Shown here piece by piece: positions 24,841 to 33,144 of a stretch of 56,159 nucleotides of DNA. The notes under the pieces were generated by a model, which was not told the DNA's origin, ran no database searches, and was given only the letters and a program-made list of their open reading frames with translations. The stretch's first letter is position 1. Each line of letters begins with the position of its first letter. The stretch covers positions 1-56,159 of the forward strand of contig DATGKR010000139.1 in the NCBI GenBank assembly GCA_035294565.1, in the 5' to 3' direction. Origin of the DNA: DATGKR01 sp035294565 (GTDB lineage Bacteria > Actinomycetota > Acidimicrobiia > Acidimicrobiales > Palsa-688). The position numbers and the translations under genes were made by a program.

Positions 24841-26394
24841 CTACTCCCACTCGATGGTCCCGGGCGGCTTGGAGGTGATGTCGTAGGCGACCCGGTTGAC
24901 CCCGGGCACCTCGTTGATGATCCTCGTCGAGAGCCGTTCGAGCACCTCGTAGGGAAGGCGGGCCCAGTCGGCTGTCATGGCGTCGTCGGAGGTGACGGCC
25001 CGGATGACGATCGGGTGGGCGAAGGTCCGCTCGTCGCCCATGACCCCGACCGTGTGCACCACGGGCAGGACGGCGAAGCTCTGCCACAGTTGGCGGTACA
25101 GCCCGGCGCGGCGGATCTCCTCGGTGACGATGGCGTCGGCCGACTGCAGCAGGGCGACCCGCTCGGCGGTCACGGTGCCTACTATCCGCACGGCCAGCCC
25201 CGGCCCGGGGAACGGCTGGCGCCAGACGATCTCCTCGGGCAGGCCGAGCTCCTCGCCCACGGCGCGGACCTCGTCCTTGAAGAGGTTCCGCAGCGGCTCG
25301 ACCAGCTCGAACTGCATGTCCTCGGGGAGCCCGCCGACGTTGTGGTGGGACTTGATCTTCGCTGCGTCGCGCGTCCCCGACTCGATGATGTCGGGGTAGA
25401 GGGTGCCCTGCACGAGGAACCTGGCGTCGCCCAGGTCGGCAGCGGCCTCCTCGAAGACACGGATGAACGTCTCCCCGATGATCTTGCGCTTGCGCTCGGG
25501 GTCGATCACGTCGTCGAGGGCCGCTAGGAAGCGGTCCGCCGCTTTCACGTGGACGAGGTCGATGTTGAACTGCTCCCTGAAGGTGGTCTCGACCTGCTCG
25601 GCCTCCCCGGCGCGCAGCAGGCCGGTGTCGACGAACACGCAGGTGAGCTGCGGGCCGACAGCCTTGTGCACCAGCGCCGCCGCCACGGCGGAGTCGACCC
25701 CTCCGGACAGGCCGCAGATCACCCGCTCCGCGCCGACCTGGGCGCGAACCTCGCGCACCGAGGACTCGATCACCGACGTCATCGTCCACGCCGGACGGCA
25801 CCCGCACACCTCGTAGAGGAACGCCTTGAGGATCTCCTGGCCCCCGTGGGTGTGGGCCACCTCTGGGTGGAACTGGACGCCGTAGAGGCGCCTGGCAGGG
25901 TCCTCCAGGGCGGCTATTGGTGCGTCGGCGGTCACGGCCGTCGCCCGGAAGCCCGGCGGCGCGGCGGTGATGGCGTCGAAGTGGCTCATCCAGACGTCGA
26001 AAGCGGGGGGCACCGCAGCGAAGAGCACCGACGGTGCCGGGCCGTCCGAGGTGAGCGAAAGGGGGGTGCGCCCGTACTCGCCGCGCCCGCCCCCGCCGAC
26101 CGTCCCTCCCAGCTGGCGGGCGAGGAGCTGCGCGCCGTAGCAGATGCCCAACAGTGGCACGCCCAGCTCGTAGACCGCCGGGTCGAGCAAGGGGGCGCCC
26201 TCCACGTTCACCGACTTCGGTCCGCCGGAGAGGATCAGCCCGGCGGGGCGCCTCGCGGCGATCTCTGCCGCGGTCACCGTATGAGGGACGATCTCGGAGT
26301 AGACGTGCGCCTCGCGCACCCGTCGGGCTATCAGCTGGGCGTACTGGGCCCCGAAGTCGACGACGAGTACGGTCTGCTGCGTCTCGCCGATCAG
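24841..26394 (-). CDS. guaA: GMP synthase (glutamine-hydrolysing)
   Basis: About 517 residues. The glutaminase domain has VLVVDFGAQYAQLIARR, the nucleophile Cys in LLGICYGAQLLA, and the His/Glu of GVQFHPEVAHT. The synthetase domain has the PP-loop LSGGVDSAVAAAL, and the dimerisation part ends PPGTIEWE as usual. It converts XMP to GMP. No ATG, GTG or TTG exists in frame between the guaB3 end and the conserved first strand. The only plausible start is CTG at 26394-26392, overlapping the guaB3 stop (CTGA) with AGGGATGGG just upstream. Confidence 0.94.
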   Translation of the reverse strand: MIGETQQTVLVVDFGAQYAQLIARRVREAHVYSEIVPHTVTAAEIAARRPAGLILSGGPKSVNVEGAPLLDPAVYELGVPLLGICYGAQLLARQLGGTVGGGGRGEYGRTPLSLTSDGPAPSVLFAAVPPAFDVWMSHFDAITAAPPGFRATAVTADAPIAALEDPARRLYGVQFHPEVAHTHGGQEILKAFLYEVCGCRPAWTMTSVIESSVREVRAQVGAERVICGLSGGVDSAVAAALVHKAVGPQLTCVFVDTGLLRAGEAEQVETTFREQFNIDLVHVKAADRFLAALDDVIDPERKRKIIGETFIRVFEEAAADLGDARFLVQGTLYPDIIESGTRDAAKIKSHHNVGGLPEDMQFELVEPLRNLFKDEVRAVGEELGLPEEIVWRQPFPGPGLAVRIVGTVTAERVALLQSADAIVTEEIRRAGLYRQLWQSFAVLPVVHTVGVMGDERTFAHPIVIRAVTSDDAMTADWARLPYEVLERLSTRIINEVPGVNRVAYDITSKPPGTIEWE

Positions 26395-27554
26395 TGGCCC
26401 ATCCCTATGCCCTGCGCGCGCTGCAGGCTCTTGCCCTCCGTCTGCAGCGCCGGGGCGACCATCACCTCGGCCTTCTGGAACTCCTTGACCGATTCGTAGC
26501 CGCATGTCGCCATCGAGGTGCGGAGCGCTCCGAAGAGGTTCAGCCGACCGTCGTTCTCGTGGGCGGGGCCGACGAGGATCTCCCTCAGCGTGCCGCGCGT
26601 GGCGGTCCTGACCCTGGCGCCGCGGGGAAGAGTCGGGTGGAAGGTGGCCATCCCCCAGTGGTAGCCCCGGCCGGGCGCCTCCACGGCGGCGGCCAGGGGG
26701 CTGCCTATCATCACCGCGTCCGCCCCGCAGACGATGGCTTTGGCGATGTCCCCGCCGGTGGCCATTCCCCCGTCGGCGATGACCTGGACGTAGACGCCTG
26801 TCTCGTCGAGGTGTTGGGCTCTCGCCGCCCGGGCGTCGGCGATGGCAGTCGCCTGGGGAACGCCGATGCCGAGCACCCCCCGGGTGGTGCACGCGTGGCC
26901 GGGGCCGACACCGACCAGGATCCCCACCGCCCCGGTTCGCATCAGGTGCAGTGCCGCCTGGTAGGAGGCGCACCCGCCGACTATGACGGGGATCTCGAAC
27001 TCCCGGATGAAGCGTTTCAGGTTGAGCGGCTCGACGGTCTTGGAAACGTGCTCGGCCGACACGACGGTTCCCTGGATGACGAAGAGGTCCAGTTCGGCGT
27101 CGAGGAGGCACTGGGCGAACTGCTCGGTGCGCTGGGGGGTGAGCGACGCGCACGACACGACGCCCTCCTCCTTGATCTCGCGTATCCGCCTGGTGACGAG
27201 CTCCGGTTTGATCGGCTCCATGTAGATCTGCTGCATGCGGGCCGTCGCCTTGTCGGCCTCGAGACCGGCGATCTCCTCCAGGAGGGGCTCGGGATCCTCG
27301 TAGCGGGTCCACACCCCTTCGAGGTTCAGCACGCCGACCCCGCCGAGCCGGCCGATCTCCACGGCCGTGGCCGGGCTTACCACCCCGTCCATAGCGGCGG
27401 CCATGAGGGGGAGCTCGAAACGGAAAGCGTCTATCTCCCAGGAGATGTCCACGTCCTCGGGGTCGCGGGTCCGTCTGCTGGGAACGATGGCGATGTCGTC
27501 GAACCCGTACGCCCTTCGCCCGCTCTTGCCACGCCCGATCTCGACTTCGGCCAC
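26391..27554 (-). CDS. guaB3: GuaB3-family IMP dehydrogenase-related protein
   Basis: About 387 residues starting AEVEIGRGKSGRRAYGFDDIAIVPS, the N-terminus of the actinobacterial/cyanobacterial GuaB3 group. It lacks the CBS pair of classical IMP dehydrogenase. The barrel has the phosphate motif IADGGMATGGDIAKA and the catalytic-loop region VGVGPGHACTTRGVLG, with a cysteine and the threonine expected for IMPDH/GMPR chemistry. Recent work assigns IMP or GMP redox activity to some GuaB3 proteins; which applies here is unknown. Start GTG at 27554 is preferred over TTG at 27560 because GAAGGG lies at good spacing. Coupled to guaA. Confidence 0.88.
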   Translation of the reverse strand: MAEVEIGRGKSGRRAYGFDDIAIVPSRRTRDPEDVDISWEIDAFRFELPLMAAAMDGVVSPATAVEIGRLGGVGVLNLEGVWTRYEDPEPLLEEIAGLEADKATARMQQIYMEPIKPELVTRRIREIKEEGVVSCASLTPQRTEQFAQCLLDAELDLFVIQGTVVSAEHVSKTVEPLNLKRFIREFEIPVIVGGCASYQAALHLMRTGAVGILVGVGPGHACTTRGVLGIGVPQATAIADARAARAQHLDETGVYVQVIADGGMATGGDIAKAIVCGADAVMIGSPLAAAVEAPGRGYHWGMATFHPTLPRGARVRTATRGTLREILVGPAHENDGRLNLFGALRTSMATCGYESVKEFQKAEVMVAPALQTEGKSLQRAQGIGMGH

Positions 27555-27649
27555 TGTCAACCCTTCACTCGCTGGCGGTCTGTGCTGTGCCGTCCGAGCC
27601 TAGCGGTCCGGTCTGCGAACACCGCGCACATCGAGCCCCGGGCTGGCGC

Positions 27650-28576
27650 TCAGCCGTGCACGCCCGTGGCGGCGGTGATCAGCAGGGCGACGCCGAAGAC
27701 GGCCACGCTGGCGATGCACCACATGCGGGCGAGCTGGCTCGCCTTGAGCGAGCCGAGGCGGTCACCCGCCTGCTCGCGGCGGCTGGCTATGAGTGAGTAC
27801 GCCAAAGCTGCCACACCGGTGGGCAGGAACAGGAACAGGCACACCAGCGACTGCCAGAAGTAGGTTCGCGGCTCGGCTTGGCTCGGCGCGGCGAGCAAGC
27901 GGTCCCACCAGGTCCCGCTCGGGCGGGCCCACCCGGTGGGCACCCGGCCTGTCCACCCGGGGGGCGGCGCCGGACGGCTCGGGACGGCCTGCGGGGGCGG
28001 GGCGTCGCGCGGCTCGGGCGGCGGCGACCAGCGCCCGTTGCCGGCCGGCCGCCACTGCGCCGGCGGCGGCGGCCACGGTCCGTGAGCCTGCCACCCGCCC
28101 GTGTCCGGCGGCGGGGACGCCTGCCAGCCGGGAGAGTCCGCGGGGCGGGGGTTGGGCCCGGTCGGCTGCCGCGCGCCGGGGGCGCCGGATCCGGGCGCCC
28201 CACCACGCGCTGCGGGGGACGCGCCCGGAGGGACAGGGGCCCAGGGGGGCGGCGGAGCAGGTGGCGATCCGGCAGTGCCGGCCGGCGGGATCGGGGAGGG
28301 TGTCGGTGCGGGCCCGGGATGCGGTGTCGCGCTGGGCCGCTGCGGCACCGGCGGGAACTGCTGCGCAGCGGGAACCGGACGCGCCCGCGGCGGCGCCTTG
28401 GGGAGAGGCTCGGCGACTATGCCGGCGGCACGCTGCGCTCCCTCGCCGCGATTCGTCGGCGCACGGACGGGCGGCGGTTCGGGCGCCTGCACCCGGGGTC
28501 GCGCCAAGCTGCCCCCGCATCGCGCACAGCTCGTTGCGCCGCTCACGGCGACGGTGCCGCACCTCGGGCAGAACAT
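27650..28576 (-). CDS. Zinc-ribbon, proline-rich membrane protein with CD225/dispanin-like end
   Basis: 308 residues in three parts. Residues 2-22 form a zinc ribbon (CPRCG...CARCG). Residues about 30-230 are a long Pro/Gly/Ala-rich, probably disordered linker with Trp-containing repeats such as GWQA. The last 75 residues carry two membrane helices with LPTGVAALAYSL, AGDRLGSLKAS and QLARMWCIAS between and around them. That pattern is the CD225 (IFITM/dispanin) signature: a membrane helix ending in a Pro-Gly turn, a polar loop with GD, and a second helix. Bacterial members often have such N-terminal extensions; their role is not established. ATG at 28576, five bases after the Nudix stop. Confidence 0.7.
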   Translation of the reverse strand: MFCPRCGTVAVSGATSCARCGGSLARPRVQAPEPPPVRAPTNRGEGAQRAAGIVAEPLPKAPPRARPVPAAQQFPPVPQRPSATPHPGPAPTPSPIPPAGTAGSPPAPPPPWAPVPPGASPAARGGAPGSGAPGARQPTGPNPRPADSPGWQASPPPDTGGWQAHGPWPPPPAQWRPAGNGRWSPPPEPRDAPPPQAVPSRPAPPPGWTGRVPTGWARPSGTWWDRLLAAPSQAEPRTYFWQSLVCLFLFLPTGVAALAYSLIASRREQAGDRLGSLKASQLARMWCIASVAVFGVALLITAATGVHG

Positions 28577-28581
28577 CTCTT

Positions 28582-29298
28582 TCAGGGTACTGGCTGCCCG
28601 GTCCATCCGACGGTCAACTCCAGCAACTCCACGAGGATTCGAGCCGTGGCCCCCCACACGGTGTCGCCCACCAGCTCGAAAAAGTGCATCGGGCGCTCGG
28701 TGCCGTCGGGCAACGTCCAGCACTCGCAGCGGAACACGTCGGGGGCGAGCAGCTCGAGCAGCGGGACGGTGAACGCCCTCTCCACCTCCGCCGGGTTCGG
28801 GACGAGCACCGGTCGGCCGGGGAGGGTGCCGACGAAGGGGGTGATCGGTGCCGGGTTCACCACCGTGCGCAGAGGGGTGAGCCGGCCGACGATCTGCACA
28901 TCGGAGGGCTCGATGCCGACCTCTTCTTGCGCCTCGCGCAGCGCCGCGGCGAGGAGGCTCTCCCCGGGGTCGAGGCGTCCCCCCGGAAAGGCGACCTGGT
29001 GGGTGTGGGACCGTAGACGGGACGAGCGGCGGGTCAGGACCACGTGGGCCTGGCCGGCCTCGTCGAAGAGGGCGCAAAGCACGGCTGCAGGGCGTCGGTA
29101 GATGCCGGGATCGGCGACGGCGGCCACCTCCCCGGCGGGGCGTTCCGGCGCCGCTCGGCGGGCGGCGAGCGCCGCCGACACGTCAGCGACGGTTATCGCG
29201 GGGGGCGCCTCCCAAAGCGGCGGGGAGCAGGGCCTCCACACGGCCGGGCGGGGGATGACCTGAGGCCCGCCTCGCCGGACCGACGAGGTGTTAGACAA
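28582..29298 (-). CDS. Nudix hydrolase, CoA pyrophosphatase type
   Basis: About 238 residues. The Nudix box is GGRLDPGESLLAAALREAQEEVGI, matching GX5EX7REUXEEXGU. Upstream, LTRRSSRLRSHTHQVAFPGG is the UPF0035/NudL CoA-pyrophosphatase signature, in which the Arg and His precede the box. It would cleave CoA and acyl-CoA to phosphopantetheine and 3',5'-ADP. The start is uncertain: a TTG at 29298 has GGAG at good spacing and overlaps the upstream small gene by 8 bases; an ATG at 29331 and a GTG near residue 26 are alternatives. Confidence 0.82.
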   Translation of the reverse strand: MSNTSSVRRGGPQVIPRPAVWRPCSPPLWEAPPAITVADVSAALAARRAAPERPAGEVAAVADPGIYRRPAAVLCALFDEAGQAHVVLTRRSSRLRSHTHQVAFPGGRLDPGESLLAAALREAQEEVGIEPSDVQIVGRLTPLRTVVNPAPITPFVGTLPGRPVLVPNPAEVERAFTVPLLELLAPDVFRCECWTLPDGTERPMHFFELVGDTVWGATARILVELLELTVGWTGQPVP

Positions 29299-29494
29299 GC
29301 GGGCTCCACGCCTCCACCGACGGCGGGGCATCCTCGGCGGGTGCCGAAGGCGACGCGGCGGCGAGCTGCTCGAGGAGCTCCCTCATGCCGCCGGTCTTGA
29401 GCGTCGACATGACCCGCCCGGGCGTGGACTCTCCCCGCTCCCACTCCATCCAGGCTTCCAGCAGCTTGACGGGATCGGGTGCCGGTCTGTCCAT
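29291..29494 (-). CDS. Small conserved actinobacterial protein of unknown function
   Basis: 67 residues from an ATG at 29492-29494: DRPAPDPVKLLEAWMEWERGE, then PGRVMSTLKTGGMRELLEQLA, then an Ala/Pro tail. The first fifty residues look like two helices separated by a Pro-Gly turn and have the feel of a conserved actinobacterial small protein (DPVxLLxAWMEWExGExxPGRVMSxLKTxGLxxLL). No catalytic motif. It sits between groEL and the Nudix gene, and its stop overlaps the Nudix start. A longer frame with 32 more residues exists but is Arg-rich and non-conserved-looking. Confidence 0.6.
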   Translation of the reverse strand: MDRPAPDPVKLLEAWMEWERGESTPGRVMSTLKTGGMRELLEQLAAASPSAPAEDAPPSVEAWSPLV

Positions 29495-29552
29495 GGCGCC
29501 GATTCTACGGCCCGAGCGCTCCAATCGAGCCCGGAACCCCGTCGCCCAACGC

Positions 29553-29583
29553 GAGAGGCGTGGGCGCAATGCCCACGCCTCTC
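29553..29583 (-). terminator. Strong hairpin after groEL
   Basis: GAGAGGCGTGGGC (29553-29565) and GCCCACGCCTCTC (29571-29583) form a perfect 13-bp stem with a 5-base loop, 26 bases past the groEL stop. No U-tract follows on the minus strand, so it is a strong but non-classical terminator; it may also protect the groESL 3' end. Confidence 0.65.
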
Positions 29584-29608
29584 CTCGCACTCGGTGCCGC
29601 GAAGCCTC

Positions 29609-31246
29609 CTAGAAGCCCATCCCTCCCATGCCTCCTCCGGGTGCACCGGCGGCAGCGGCGGGCTGCTTCTTCTCGGGTTTGTCGGCGACGAGCGTCTCGG
29701 TGGTGAGCAGCAGACCGGCGATGGACGCCGCGTTCTGCAGCGCGGAGCGGGTCACCTTGGCCGGGTCGATCACGCCGGCCTTCATCAGGTCGACGAACTC
29801 GCCGGTGACAGCGTTGAGGCCGGTGGTGCCGGTTTCGCGCTCGGCCTGTTGGACTATGACGGCGCCCTCCAGCCCGGCGTTGATCGCTATCCACTTGAGC
29901 GGCTCCTCCAGGGCCCGCAAGACGATCCGGGCGCCGGTCGCCTCGTCGCCTTGCAGCTTGGAGGCCGCTTCGGATACCGCAGGGCGGGCCCGCAGCAACG
30001 CGGTGCCCCCGCCGGCCACGACGCCCTCCTCGATGGCCGCCCGGGTGGCCGACAGAGCGTCCTCGATGCGGTGCTTCTTCTCCTTCAGCTCGATCTCGGT
30101 TGCCGCACCCACCTTGACCACGGCCACGCCCCCGGAGAGCTTCGCGAGCCTCTCCTGAAGCTTCTCGCGGTCCCAGTCGGAGTCGGTCTCCTCTATTTCC
30201 CGCTTGATCTGCGCGATGCGCCCCTTGACGTCGGCCTCGGAGCCAGCACCCTCGACGATGGTCGTGTTGTCCTTGTCCACGACCACCTTGCGGGCCTTGC
30301 CGAGCAGGTCCAGCGTGGTGTTCTCCAGCTTGAGGCCGACCTCCTCGGAGACGACCTGGCCGCCGGTGAGGATGGCCATGTCGCCGAGCATCGCCTTGCG
30401 GCGGTCGCCGAAGCCGGGGGCCTTCACCGCAACGGAAGTGAACGTGCCGCGGATCTTGTTGACCACGAGCGTGGCGAGCGCCTCCCCCTCCACGTCCTCG
30501 GCTATCACCAGCAGCGGCTTGCCGGTCTGCATGACCCGTTCGAGCACGGGCAGCAGGTCGTGCACGGCGCTGATCTTGGAGTTGACGATTAGGATGTAGG
30601 GCTCCTCGAGCACCGCCTCCTGGCGCTCGGGGTCGGTCACGAAGTAGGGCGACAGGAAGCCCTTGTCGAACTGCATGCCCTCGGTGAAGTCGAGCTCCAA
30701 GCCGAAGGTGTTCGACTCCTCCACGGTGACCACGCCGTCCTTGCCGACGCGGTCGATGGCGTCGGCCAGGACCTCGCCGATCGACGCGTCCGCAGCGGAA
30801 ATGGACGCGACCTGGGCGATCTCGCTCTTGTCGTCCACCTCCTTGGACTGCGACCGGATCGACTCGACCGCTGCGGCAACCGCCTTCTCGATGCCCCGCT
30901 TCAAAGCGAGCGGGTTGGCACCGGCAGCGACGTTGCGCAGACCCTCCCGGATCAACGCCTGGGCGAGCACCGTCGCGGTGGTCGTGCCGTCACCGGCCAC
31001 GTCGTTGGTCTTGGTGGCCACCTCTTTGACCAGCTGGGCTCCCATGTTCTCGAAGTGGTCCTCCAGCTCCACCTCGCGGGCAATGGTCACCCCGTCGTTG
31101 GTGATCGTCGGGGCACCGAACTTCTTGTCGATCACCACGTTGCGGCCCTTGGGACCGAGGGTCACCCGGACCGTGTCGGCCAGCTTGTTGACGCCGGCCT
31201 CGAGGCTCCTGCGGGCCGTCTCGTCGAACTTGAGCTCCTTGGGCAC
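29609..31246 (-). CDS. groEL: Chaperonin GroEL (Hsp60)
   Basis: 545 residues from a GTG: begins PKELKFDETARRSLEAGVNKLADTVRVTLGPKGRNVV, contains the ATP-site DGTTTATVLAQ, and ends GAPGGGMGGMGF, the Gly-Met tail of canonical GroEL rather than the His-rich tail of actinobacterial GroEL1. It forms the double-ring folding chamber with GroES. The groES stop and the GroEL GTG share one base (TAGTG), so the pair is translationally coupled and regulated together through CIRCE. Confidence 0.97.
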   Translation of the reverse strand: MPKELKFDETARRSLEAGVNKLADTVRVTLGPKGRNVVIDKKFGAPTITNDGVTIAREVELEDHFENMGAQLVKEVATKTNDVAGDGTTTATVLAQALIREGLRNVAAGANPLALKRGIEKAVAAAVESIRSQSKEVDDKSEIAQVASISAADASIGEVLADAIDRVGKDGVVTVEESNTFGLELDFTEGMQFDKGFLSPYFVTDPERQEAVLEEPYILIVNSKISAVHDLLPVLERVMQTGKPLLVIAEDVEGEALATLVVNKIRGTFTSVAVKAPGFGDRRKAMLGDMAILTGGQVVSEEVGLKLENTTLDLLGKARKVVVDKDNTTIVEGAGSEADVKGRIAQIKREIEETDSDWDREKLQERLAKLSGGVAVVKVGAATEIELKEKKHRIEDALSATRAAIEEGVVAGGGTALLRARPAVSEAASKLQGDEATGARIVLRALEEPLKWIAINAGLEGAVIVQQAERETGTTGLNAVTGEFVDLMKAGVIDPAKVTRSALQNAASIAGLLLTTETLVADKPEKKQPAAAAGAPGGGMGGMGF

Positions 31247-31545
31247 TACTTCTTCACCTTCGCCAGCACGTCGCGGCTGGTGAGGATCAGCAGGTCCTCA
31301 CCGTCGATGGTGATCTCGGTCCCTCCGTACTTCGAGTACACGACGGTGTCACCGACGGAGATGTCGAGGGGGATCAGCTCCCCGGTGTTGTCCGCCCGGC
31401 GGCCCGGGCCGACGGCAAGCACCTCGCCCTGCTGGGGCTTCTCCTTGGCCGTGTCGGGGATCACCAGGCCCGAGGCCGTCTTCTCCTCGGCCTCGCTCGG
31501 ACGGACGACGATACGATCGTCGAGGGGCTGCAGACTCACACTCAT
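31246..31545 (-). CDS. groES: Co-chaperonin GroES (Hsp10)
   Basis: 99 residues with QPLDDRIVVRPSEAEEKTASGLVIPDTAKEKPQQGEVLAVGPG, the mobile loop region, and the roof loop near VVYSKYGGTEI; ends DVLAKV followed by lysines. Forms the heptameric lid of GroEL. First gene of the heat-shock pair; the CIRCE operator begins 23 bases upstream of its start. Confidence 0.96.
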   Translation of the reverse strand: MSVSLQPLDDRIVVRPSEAEEKTASGLVIPDTAKEKPQQGEVLAVGPGRRADNTGELIPLDISVGDTVVYSKYGGTEITIDGEDLLILTSRDVLAKVKK

Positions 31546-31567
31546 CTCAGTGCGCCTCCATTGGCTG

Positions 31568-31594
31568 TTAGCACTCTCACCTTGCGAGTGCTAA
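31568..31594. promoter_or_regulatory. CIRCE element (HrcA operator)
   Basis: TTAGCACTC (31568-31576), 9-base spacer, GAGTGCTAA (31586-31594): a perfect match to the CIRCE consensus. It lies between the tsaD stop and the groES start, so HrcA should repress groES-groEL and release it on heat shock. The hrcA gene is outside the window. Confidence 0.96.
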
Positions 31595-31618
31595 AGATAG
31601 CGGGCCTGGGGCGCTAGT

Positions 31619-32623
31619 TCAAACCCCTTCGAACGGGAGCGCCAGGTTGGGGTCGGCGGCGACGTCGAGCGGGGTGGGGCCGTCGGTCCGCAGCCGGTAC
31701 CAGGCGGTGGCACCGACCATCGCCGCGTTGTCGGTGCACATGGCCCGGCTCGGCACGAAGGCGTTCCGGCCGTCCGCCTCGGCCGCCTCCACGATCGCCT
31801 GTCGCAGCGCCGAATTGGCCGCCACGCCGCCGCCGATGCAGATCGAGCGGGCCCCGTACTCGGCGGCCGCTGCCCGTGCCTTGTCCACGAGCACGTCGAC
31901 GACCGCCGCCTGGAAGCTGGCGGCGACGTCCTCCACGGGGGTCGCAGGGTTCTTGCGAACGTAGTAGACGACGCTCGTCTTCAGCCCGCTGAAGGAGAAG
32001 TCGTAACCCTCCCCCTTGAGGCCCCGGGGGAAGGCGACCGCCCGGGGATCGCCGGAGGCCGCGAGGCGGTCTATCACCGGCCCCCCCGGATAGCCGAGGC
32101 CCAAGAATCGGGCCACCTTGTCGAAGGCTTCCCCTGCGGCGTCGTCGATGGTCTGGCCGAGGAGCCTGTAGCGACCCTCGGCGCTCATGTGGATCAGCAT
32201 GGTGTGGCCCCCCGACACGAGGAGGACCACCGCCGGCAGGGCCATCTCCGGGTCCTCGAGAAAAGCCGCGTGGAGGTGGCCCTCCATGTGGTTGACCCCG
32301 ACGAAGGGCAGCCCCCACGCGAGCGAGTAGGCCTTCGCCGCGCTGACGCCGACCAGCAGCGAGCCGATGAGCCCCGGCCCGATCGTCGCCGCCACCGCGT
32401 CGAGGTCCTCCCCCTCCACCCCGGCCCGGCGCATCGCTTCCATCACCACAGGCGTCAAGAGGTCAACGTGCGCCCGCCCCGCCACCTCCGGCACGACCCC
32501 TCCGAAGGTGGCATGGAGGTCCACCTGGCTGGAAACCACGGAGCTGCGAACGTCACGGCCGTCGACGACGACCGCCGCGGCGGTCTCGTCGCAGGACGTC
32601 TCTATCGCAAGGATGGCGGTCAC
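31619..32623 (-). CDS. tsaD: tRNA N6-adenosine threonylcarbamoyltransferase TsaD
   Basis: 334 residues from a GTG at 32623. The N-terminal ASKHA motif is ILAIETSCDETAAAVV. The metal-binding histidines are in VNHMEGHLHAA, and LLVSGGHTMLI, FSFSGLKTSVVYY and GGGVAANSALR follow. With TsaB and TsaE it transfers threonylcarbamoyl to A37 of ANN-reading tRNAs (t6A). Its GTG overlaps the rimI stop as GTGA. Last gene of the t6A operon before the CIRCE-controlled chaperonins. Confidence 0.95.
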   Translation of the reverse strand: MTAILAIETSCDETAAAVVVDGRDVRSSVVSSQVDLHATFGGVVPEVAGRAHVDLLTPVVMEAMRRAGVEGEDLDAVAATIGPGLIGSLLVGVSAAKAYSLAWGLPFVGVNHMEGHLHAAFLEDPEMALPAVVLLVSGGHTMLIHMSAEGRYRLLGQTIDDAAGEAFDKVARFLGLGYPGGPVIDRLAASGDPRAVAFPRGLKGEGYDFSFSGLKTSVVYYVRKNPATPVEDVAASFQAAVVDVLVDKARAAAAEYGARSICIGGGVAANSALRQAIVEAAEADGRNAFVPSRAMCTDNAAMVGATAWYRLRTDGPTPLDVAADPNLALPFEGV

Positions 32624-33144
32624 CGCAGCGCCTCGTCCACGGTGGCCCCGACGATCGCCGACTCGATCGCCGCCAGCCTGGCGGCGTGCTCCTCGGTGTC
32701 GATGCCCCGCACCCACATGACCAGCGCGTCCTCCCGGGACTCGTAGTACCTCCGGCGGACCCCCTCGGTCTCGAAGCCGAACTTGCGGTACAGGTGCTGC
32801 GCCGCGGCGTTGGAGACCCGCACCTCCAGTGTCATGTCGCGCGCCCCTCGGGCGAGGGCGGCCCGGTTGAGGTTCAGCAGCAACCGGCTGCCGATCTGAT
32901 GGTTCTGCCAGGCGGGGTCTACGGCGATGTTCGTCACGTGCGCCTCTTCTGCGCTGGTCATGAGCCCGGCGTACCCGACTACCGAGCCGTCCAGCCTGGC
33001 CACGACGTAGTGGCGGCTGGATCTGATTCCGAGCTCGGTGAGGAACAGCGTCAGCGTCCACGGCCGGGGGTAGACCTTGGATTCGATCCGCAGCACCGAG
33101 CGCAGGTGCCGCCGGCGCATGGGGACCAGCTGCACGATGGTCAC
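32620..33144 (-). CDS. rimI: Ribosomal-protein-S18-alanine N-acetyltransferase RimI
   Basis: 174 residues from GTG 33144 (GTG at 33135 possible). GNAT fold: VTNIAVDPAWQNHQIGSRLLLNLN holds the acetyl-CoA loop (Q-x-x-x-G-x-x variant), and LEVRVSNAAAQHLYRKFGF is the RimI-type C-terminal motif. Position between tsaB and tsaD is the classical location of rimI. It acetylates the N-terminus of S18 in E. coli; wider N-terminal acetylation is known in actinobacteria. Overlaps both neighbours by four bases. Confidence 0.9.
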   Translation of the reverse strand: MTIVQLVPMRRRHLRSVLRIESKVYPRPWTLTLFLTELGIRSSRHYVVARLDGSVVGYAGLMTSAEEAHVTNIAVDPAWQNHQIGSRLLLNLNRAALARGARDMTLEVRVSNAAAQHLYRKFGFETEGVRRRYYESREDALVMWVRGIDTEEHAARLAAIESAIVGATVDEALR

